A program made the translations under genes and the position numbers. A DNA stretch of 47,600 nt, from positions 1 through 47,600 of the forward strand of contig QEUW01000013.1 of the NCBI GenBank assembly GCA_003577005.1, written 5' to 3'. This DNA is from Chloroflexota bacterium (GTDB lineage Bacteria > Chloroflexota > Anaerolineae > Caldilineales > Caldilineaceae). Below the pieces are notes generated by a model that saw nothing but the letters and a program-made list of their open reading frames with translations, searched no databases and was not told the DNA's origin. This document shows, piece after piece, positions 42,762-47,600 of this stretch (position 1 is its first letter; every line of letters begins with the position of its first letter).

Positions 42762-42833
42762 CCATGACAGGATGACAAGGCGGTGCGTGGCCCGATGTTC
42801 CGAAGTACGATTCACCTTGCCACCTTGTCATGG
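42762..42833 (-). promoter_or_regulatory. Imperfect hairpin between binding-protein and permease genes
   Basis: CCATGACAGGATGACAAGG from 42762 faces CCTTGCCACCTTGTCATGG ending at 42833. The arms pair with some mismatches over about 20 bp. Hairpins at this position in ABC operons often reduce readthrough or protect upstream mRNA so that binding protein exceeds permease. The sequence also belongs to the GACAGGATGACA short-repeat family. Confidence 0.5.
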
Positions 42834-42869
42834 CCGCTGATCAACACACGCCCTTATCGCAACTCCTCA

Positions 42870-44204
42870 TTATGGCCAGGTGTACCAGGCCGAAGCTTCC
42901 TGGACATTGTAGGTGTTCATCATCTCAGCAACGGCGGTAACCGTCTGGTCCACATCGGGTTGGGCCAGGAAGGTCGCGATAATGTCCCAGTAGATGGGCT
43001 GCGCCGCGGCCGGCAGAATGCTGCCGTGCTGGTCCAGGATTAGCTTGTCCGGGTTGTCACGTACAAAGGCCTGCATTTCCTGGCGGATCGGGTCCGGGAA
43101 CTCGGCAGGATCGATGTCCGTGCGGGCAAAGAGACCGCCCTGGGTGACATCGGTCGGGATTTGTAGTTCAGGCGAGGCAACGACCCTGAGCCAATCCATC
43201 GTGGCTTCGGGGTTAGGCGCCCTGACGGTCAGGCCGTATGTATCAGGGTGGAAGAGCAAGATGCGTTCGGGTTCTTGCGGGAAGGTAACGGCGCCAAAGT
43301 CTACACCCGGCTCCCAGTTGGAGCCTTGGATGAAGGCGCCAATCGCCCACGTTCCCATGATTGTCATCGCCGCCTGCTCCGCACCGACCAGACCCACGGC
43401 CTGGTCCCACGTCAGCGCCGAGTGGTCGGCGTTGATGTAGGGGATCAGCTCCTGGAGCTTCTCCAGCGCCGCCCGGAAGACAGGGTCACTGGCGACGTCG
43501 ATCTCGCCTTTGAAGAGCTGCACGTAATACTCTGGGCCACCCTCTTCTAGTAAAATGCTGTCAAAGACAAACGCATCACCCCACTTCTCTCTGGAGCCGA
43601 GGGCGAGTGGAACCATCTCAGGTCTTGCTTCCCTGATGGTCTCAGCAGCAGCCATCAACTCGTCAAAGGTCGTGGGTGGCTCGATGCCCAATTCCTCGAA
43701 GAGCGGTTTGTTGTAGTAGAGGATGTTCTGGATGTGCATGTTGAGCGGCACCACATAGGGGTGGCCGTCCACCGACACTGCTTTGGCTAGCGGGCCGGGG
43801 ATCACCTCGGCGTAGTTGAGTTCCGCCCACAGTTCATCCAGTTGTTCCAGAACACCGCTGTCCACATAGTTCTTCAATTCAGCGCCCCCCAACGTCTGGA
43901 AGGTGTCGGGGTAGTCTCCAGAGGCAATGCGCGACTGCAACACGACCCGCTGATTTACGCCGCCACCCCCAGGGCTGGGGTTCTCCATCACGGTAATATC
44001 GGGATATGCTTCCTTCAGCGCCTCAAACATGGCGTCCGCGGCCTCGCGTTCGCCGGGCGCAGTCCACCAGTGGTAGATCTCCAACTGGCGACCGGCGGCC
44101 ACCTCGGCCGGGGCCCCCACCTGGGGCTGGATGGCCGGACAGGCCGTCAGCACCAGGCTAAGCACCACCAGGGTAGCCAGCACAAGCTTCGTTTGTTTTA
44201 ACAT
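42870..44204 (-). CDS. ABC sugar-binding lipoprotein
   Basis: Predicted 444 aa. A lipoprotein signal peptide with lipobox LTAC (lipidated Cys at 22) anchors it outside the membrane. The mature part has the type 1 extracellular solute-binding fold: LEIYHWWTAPGEREAADAMFEALKEAYPDI, then YPDTFQTLGGAEL, VDGHPYVVPLNMHIQNILYYNKPLFEELGIEPPTTFDELMAAAE and GTWAIGAFIQGSNW. It captures a sugar or glycerol-phosphate-like ligand for the two permeases downstream. The exact substrate is not deducible. Confidence 0.94.
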   Translation of the reverse strand: MLKQTKLVLATLVVLSLVLTACPAIQPQVGAPAEVAAGRQLEIYHWWTAPGEREAADAMFEALKEAYPDITVMENPSPGGGGVNQRVVLQSRIASGDYPDTFQTLGGAELKNYVDSGVLEQLDELWAELNYAEVIPGPLAKAVSVDGHPYVVPLNMHIQNILYYNKPLFEELGIEPPTTFDELMAAAETIREARPEMVPLALGSREKWGDAFVFDSILLEEGGPEYYVQLFKGEIDVASDPVFRAALEKLQELIPYINADHSALTWDQAVGLVGAEQAAMTIMGTWAIGAFIQGSNWEPGVDFGAVTFPQEPERILLFHPDTYGLTVRAPNPEATMDWLRVVASPELQIPTDVTQGGLFARTDIDPAEFPDPIRQEMQAFVRDNPDKLILDQHGSILPAAAQPIYWDIIATFLAQPDVDQTVTAVAEMMNTYNVQEASAWYTWP

Positions 44205-44645
44205 GGGATATTCCTTTCCCTAACACGAGGTCCAACCATAGTTACCAGACCAGACATGCACATAAGTCGTGTGTTGATTCCCAATGGAGCGAGGCTAGGT
44301 TTACTCCTTTGCCCATGTACGGCACGAGCCTGGAAAACCGAGATGATAGCTGGTCAAGCGGATAAGAACCGATCCGAATAACGGTTGCGGGTCCGACAAA
44401 CTACACCTGCGAGTGAGCTGGGTCGCAGAGTTATTTGGAAAGAACGGTGACACCAGGTTCATCCCTTCAATTGTAAGAGCATTCAAGGCGGGCTACACTG
44501 GCAGTTGGGCTAGACTTCTCCCTGGCCGGGCTACGCGTTTCGCACCTGGCCAGATGGGCAGCCGTCGTTGGCGCCGGTAGCGTCGCGGTTTTATTGCTTA
44601 CCCTTATCTACAGCGGACGCCGTCCCCGGTTGGCGCAGGATCAAA
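44205..44645. other. Gene-free region upstream of the sugar transporter
   Basis: About 440 bp before the binding-protein gene, ending at the terminator of the SPW-repeat gene. It must contain the transporter promoter. I see no RNA gene, no long inverted repeat and no open frame with a ribosome-binding site. Confidence 0.5.
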
Positions 44646-44685
44646 ATAAGCAGCCCTGGCCACAAAAGCGACCAGGGCTGCTTAT
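44646..44685 (-). terminator. Intrinsic terminator of the SPW-repeat gene
   Basis: 14-bp perfect stem (44646-44659 with 44672-44685) around a 12-nt loop. On the minus strand the stem is followed by TTTGATCC, giving a short T-run together with the stem's own TTAT. It lies 31 bp after the stop codon of the SPW-repeat gene. Confidence 0.8.
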
Positions 44686-44715
44686 CACACGGCACAAGGA
44701 GTGACAACGGCCTTG

Positions 44716-45039
44716 CTACACCGGCTCTCGGACAAAGAACGCCTCGTAGCCGGCGAGGATGAAGACAAGCGCGCCCAAGATGAGCATGGTCCAGAAGGCC
44801 ATGGTCATCGTTGTGAAACCAAACACAAAGGGGGCGATCACGGCGAGGACGCCGGCAATACCGACGACCCACCACTCCCACTTCGCCTGGCGCTCGTCCA
44901 TTGCCTCATAGATCGAAGCCAGCAACACAACGACCCCCAGGATCACACTCGTCCACATAGCGAAGGTGTGGTCACGATAGCCAAGTGCAAAGGGGGCCAC
45001 GGCCATCGCCAGCCCCAGAATTCCTGTGAGCCAGTACAT
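44716..45039 (-). CDS. SPW-repeat membrane protein
   Basis: Predicted 107-aa integral membrane protein with four hydrophobic helices arranged as two SPW-like units: YWLTGILGLAMAVAPFALGY with TSVILGVVVLLASIYEA, then WEWWVVGIAGVLAVIAPFVFGF with TMLILGALVFILAGYEAF. The usual W-x-x-G-x-A-x-x-x-x-P-F pattern is clear in both. The family's function is unknown. It has its own terminator and lies between a stress-protein gene and the transporter. Confidence 0.88.
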   Translation of the reverse strand: MYWLTGILGLAMAVAPFALGYRDHTFAMWTSVILGVVVLLASIYEAMDERQAKWEWWVVGIAGVLAVIAPFVFGFTTMTMAFWTMLILGALVFILAGYEAFFVREPV

Positions 45040-45196
45040 AGGTTACTCCTTTCATGCAGACAACGGTCGACAGAACTAAGCATTGGCTGCACAACTGTGT
45101 CCATCTACCAGCATACGACAAGTACGCCCTAAATACACTGGCCGAATGGGGAGTCTTGCGCCTGGTCAGGGGAGCAGGCTGGAGCGATTCATCCTT

Positions 45197-46177
45197 TCAA
45201 TTTTCCTGGAAGCGCTCGCTCACCTGGTATATGTGGTTCCCGTGCTCGCGCATGGCGACCTCAGCCGGGGTGGGCGCCCAGTCCGCGGTCGCCAGATCCT
45301 GGATGATCAACAGCGGCGTTGTTCCATAGGTGATCAAATTCGAGGTGACACTCCCGTAAGGCCACTGGCTTGGGCTGGAATAACCATGCGCACTGAGAAT
45401 TACGAGATCGGCATGTTCAGATTGAGCCAGTGCGTGGAGACAGGCCGTCACATCTTCGCGCTCAATCAGGCGAATGTCGGTTTTGGCCGGCAGCCGCGCC
45501 TTGAGTTGTTCGAGATATTTGATCATAGCCGCACGGTTGCGCTCCATCAGTTGCTCGGCCAAGCGTGCGTCTTCGGGCGCAAGGGGGGCCTGGCGAGGCA
45601 TTTCCGGGCGGCGCAGCACGTGCGCCAACAGGATCTGGGCGCCAAACGTATTGCCAAGCGCCGCAACAAAGGAAAGGACACATTGGGCGCGCAGCGATCC
45701 ATCCAGCGGGACCAGCAGACACTGATAGCGCGCCTCGGTCTGCTCGGTTGCCTGCGGCGGACACGTCCGCACAAGCAGTGTGGAGCAATGTGAGCGCAGC
45801 AGCATCTTGTGGGCGTGTCCGCCAATAGTCCAATGCACTAATCCACCTTCGCCGTGGCTGCTCAGAACCAGCAAATCGACCTGATTGGCCTGGGCATAAT
45901 CTACGACACAGTGGACAGGCTCTCCTTCGACCACGACGCTCTCGGCCTTGATGCTGGCCTCGTTCAGGCGCAGAGCGACGCCGTCCAAATACGCTTCGGC
46001 CTCAGCCTTCATCAGTTGCCAGTCGAACGGGTCAACCGGAGCGCCGGACTGGGGGGCGGCCAGCGCCCGCAGGAGGGTCACCCGTGGCTTGAAAACGCGA
46101 GAAAATGCCACCGCGTGTGGCAATGCACACTCGGCGAGCAAGGAGCCATCCAGCGGGACAAGAAGGTGCTTAAACAT
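45197..46177 (-). CDS. Tandem universal stress protein (two USP domains)
   Basis: Predicted 326 aa with two USP domains. The first, about 1-145, opens FKHLLVPLDGSLLAECALPHA and ends with DLLVLSSHGEGGLVHWTIGGHAHKMLLRSHCSTLLV. The second, about 155-310, opens YQCLLVPLDGSLRAQCVL and ends with DLVILSAHGYSSPSQWPYGSVTSNLITYGTTPLLII. The nucleotide-binding glycines are clearer in domain 1 than in domain 2, where G-x2-G is degenerate. AGAGGAG precedes the chosen ATG at 46177. The 157 bp before the SPW gene hold nothing I can support. Confidence 0.92.
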   Translation of the reverse strand: MFKHLLVPLDGSLLAECALPHAVAFSRVFKPRVTLLRALAAPQSGAPVDPFDWQLMKAEAEAYLDGVALRLNEASIKAESVVVEGEPVHCVVDYAQANQVDLLVLSSHGEGGLVHWTIGGHAHKMLLRSHCSTLLVRTCPPQATEQTEARYQCLLVPLDGSLRAQCVLSFVAALGNTFGAQILLAHVLRRPEMPRQAPLAPEDARLAEQLMERNRAAMIKYLEQLKARLPAKTDIRLIEREDVTACLHALAQSEHADLVILSAHGYSSPSQWPYGSVTSNLITYGTTPLLIIQDLATADWAPTPAEVAMREHGNHIYQVSERFQEN

Positions 46178-46360
46178 GATGTTCTCCTCTGGCAGCAACC
46201 TATGAGCCCTATTCTACTATTGTAAATCACATCCACCAGCCCGCACACTAGACGAGGGGTGAGGTCCTGCCCTGGTCAGGTGGCGAGTGTATTGTGAGGT
46301 GGCATAAGCTACCAGTTAAGAAATAAGCCGCAACGAGGAAAACGGGGCGAGGGCAAAAGA

Positions 46361-46386
46361 TCCCCACTGGCCCCAACCAGTGGGGA
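46361..46386 (-). terminator. Intrinsic terminator, probably of the dodecin-like gene
   Basis: 10-bp perfect stem, TCCCCACTGG at 46361-46370 with CCAGTGGGGA at 46377-46386, and a 6-nt loop. On the minus strand it is followed by TCTTTTGCC. It lies 170 bp after the dodecin-like stop codon, but only about 24 bp away if the intervening 149-bp element is removed. The rest of 46178-46409 shows nothing further. Confidence 0.7.
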
Positions 46387-46409
46387 GAACAAAGTCGACG
46401 CAGCCAAAC

Positions 46410-46558
46410 TAGGTTCTGTTGACATTTGTCCGGCGGCGCATGACCCGGTCAGGGTGCATACGTGCGTTGCACCTGCCAGGTGCGATGCACGTCTCAGGTG
46501 CAACACACTTTGCAAGTGCATCGCACCGCTGTGCAGGCTGAAATGTCAACAGAACCTA
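46410..46558. mobile_element. 149-bp MITE-like element with 18-bp terminal inverted repeats
   Basis: Perfect terminal repeats TAGGTTCTGTTGACATTT at 46410-46427 and 46541-46558 (inverted), with TA at both outer edges, which fits a TA target-site duplication around GGTTCTG...CAGAACC ends. The inside carries the shared core GTGCGTTGCACCTGCCAGGTGCGATGCAC and AGGTGCAACACACTTTGCAAGTGCATCGCACC. No coding capacity. The right end supplies the stop codon of the dodecin-like gene. The terminal sequence looks like an insertion-sequence end of the IS5/IS630 sort, which I could not confirm. Confidence 0.8.
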
Positions 46559-46762
46559 ATCAGCATCCTCATGATACTTGAACGAAAGCCGGATCTTCGT
46601 CCGGTAAGTGAGCACCTTGCCATCTTCCAGGTGCATGTCCAGGGTCACCACCTCGGCGATGCGCAGGTCGCGCAACGTCTTGGCGGCGGTATCGACGGCG
46701 TTGGCCGCGGCTTTCTCCCAGGACTCTGTGCTTGTGCCAACGTCAAGCTGACAGCGGATTTT
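46556..46762 (-). pseudogene. Dodecin-like gene without a start codon
   Basis: Translation of the minus strand gives KIRCQLDVGTSTESWEKAAA, then NAVDTAAKTLRDLRIAEVV and DGKVLTYRTKIRLSFKY, followed by TAG. This is a nearly complete dodecin, a ~68-aa dodecameric flavin-binding protein. The frame is open back to a TAG at 46787-46789 but contains no ATG, GTG or TTG before the conserved domain, and the expected N-terminal strand (YKVIEL) is altered. AATCCGCT is duplicated just upstream, suggesting a small rearrangement. It is either a 5'-damaged pseudogene or a sequence error. The 3' end abuts a MITE-like element. Confidence 0.7.
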
Positions 46763-47086
46763 AGGAGCGGATTGAACGGATGACGCCTACCAGCGCTACA
46801 ACCGCCAGGGCCACCCCAGCCGCGTCGTAGCCAGGCAAGCGTTTATTTGATCCGATCCGGCAAGGAAGGTAAAATCGACCGTAATCTTCCAGACTGGCAT
46901 GCGCACTGCGGCGGGCAGTTGCCTGGTGTGCGTAACACCCCCAGTCGATGCCGTTATCTATTGCACCCGTTATCACACCCGCCGTATCTTCTTTGATTCA
47001 CCAGCGTACATGGCAGCCAGAATTTCGCAGCTTACTTGTAGATTTGGCTAATTTTTGCAAACCCTCATGCAACCAAAGGAGGAGCA
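46763..47086. other. Gene-free region before the dienelactone hydrolase gene
   Basis: About 320 bp between the dodecin-like remnant and a plus-strand hydrolase gene. It contains the start-less 5' flank of the former and must carry the promoter of the latter. No inverted repeat or convincing gene was seen; a 71-codon minus-strand frame has no ribosome-binding site. Confidence 0.5.
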
Positions 47087-47600
47087 ATGTACGAGACAAA
47101 CCAGTATGAAGGCATGTTGGCCGAGACAGTCATGATGCACGGGCACAACGGCGATCTCATCAACGCCTATTTTGCGCGCCCTCTGGGGGCAGGCCCCTTT
47201 CCGGCCATGGTCCTGGTTCACCACATGCCGGGTTGGGATGAGTGGTATCGGGAGGCGACGCGCAAGTTTGCCCATCACGGCTATGCCGCGCTTTCACCCA
47301 ATCTTTACTATCGCGCCGGCCACGGCACACCGGAAGATGTGGCGGCCAAAGTGCGGGCAGAAGGCGGCGTGGCCGACGATCAGGTGGTGGGTGATCTGGC
47401 TGGGGCCATGCATTTTCTGCGGTCACAGCCCTACTCCAACGGCAAAGTGGGCATCTTTGGCACCTGCTCCGGCGGCCGCCATGCCTACCTGACCGTCTGC
47501 CGCGTGCAGGGCTTTGACGCTGCCATCGACTGCTGGGGTGGGCGAGTCGTGATGAGCCAGCAAGATCTCACACCCAAACAACCGGTCGCACCCATCGACT
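47087..47600 (+). CDS. Dienelactone hydrolase family protein, 3' truncated by window end
   Basis: The first 171 residues of an alpha/beta hydrolase are present. GPFPAMVLVHHMPGWDEWYREATRKFAHHGYAALSPNLYYRAG matches the dienelactone hydrolase N-terminal strands. GIFGTCSGGRHAYL holds the nucleophile elbow with Cys in the G-x-C-x-G-G position, as in true dienelactone hydrolases. The Asp and His of the triad would lie beyond the window. AAAGGAGGAG lies just upstream of the ATG at 47087. Likely a cytoplasmic esterase/lactonase. Confidence 0.9.
   Translation, partial: MYETNQYEGMLAETVMMHGHNGDLINAYFARPLGAGPFPAMVLVHHMPGWDEWYREATRKFAHHGYAALSPNLYYRAGHGTPEDVAAKVRAEGGVADDQVVGDLAGAMHFLRSQPYSNGKVGIFGTCSGGRHAYLTVCRVQGFDAAIDCWGGRVVMSQQDLTPKQPVAPID

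Noticed and set aside
44205..44645. tRNA or small RNA gene in the gap before the sugar transporter
   Set aside because: No cloverleaf, TTCGA-type T-loop or stable fold was found by eye.
46761..46976. 71-codon minus-strand frame upstream of the dodecin-like gene
   Set aside because: No ribosome-binding site and no family resemblance; probably chance, although the rearrangement at the dodecin 5' end means it might include displaced sequence.

Overview
The window is about 60% GC and reads as a chromosomal segment of a Chloroflexota bacterium (Caldilineae/Anaerolineae-like). That assignment is an inference from the mix of a BTAD/SARP regulator, ABC sugar transport genes with a lipoprotein binding protein, single-copy and tandem universal stress proteins, an SPW-repeat protein, and short intergenic repeats. 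No rRNA, tRNA or other phylogenetic marker gene is present to confirm it.

The left two thirds (about 3.1-34.4 kb, minus strand) is one long, tightly packed operon for a phage-tail-like contractile injection system (CIS). In transcription order it encodes: a 70-aa leader protein; a 363-aa protein of unknown role; the sheath; a tube-like protein; a small chaperone-like protein; a 481-aa low-complexity protein; a tail adaptor; a small helical protein; a giant 1500-aa adaptor/OmpA/peptidoglycan-binding protein with two metzincin-type zinc protease motifs; a HEAT-like protein; a gpD/gp27-like hub; a gpV-type spike; a PAAR-like tip; a gp25-like baseplate protein; a baseplate J protein; a 1454-aa gpI-like protein carrying eight ~110-aa repeats; two further large appendage-type proteins; a family 2 glycosyltransferase; and a 1674-aa protein built of 42 copies of a 31-aa repeat. 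No capsid, portal, terminase, integrase or lysis gene is present, so this is not a prophage. No AAA+ ATPase of the eCIS type and no obvious tape measure were seen. Directly upstream on the same strand is a SARP-family activator. Between it and the operon lie three perfect 7-bp direct repeats at 12-bp spacing, placed 8 bp from a TAnnnT hexamer, which is the layout expected of a SARP operator and promoter.

Downstream of the CIS operon are a 74-bp perfect palindrome, a nested inverted repeat and a membrane protein that might belong to the system. At the far left is a VWA (CoxE-like) gene on the plus strand.

The right third is ordinary chromosome: a squalene/phytoene synthase gene coupled to a UbiB-family kinase gene, a universal stress protein, a BtrH-like protein, an ABC sugar transporter (two permeases and a binding protein, no ATPase gene), an SPW-repeat membrane protein, a tandem universal stress protein, a dodecin-like gene that lacks a start codon, and the start of a dienelactone hydrolase that runs off the window. 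Five short MITE-like elements with a shared palindromic core are scattered through the window, several of them abutting stop codons.
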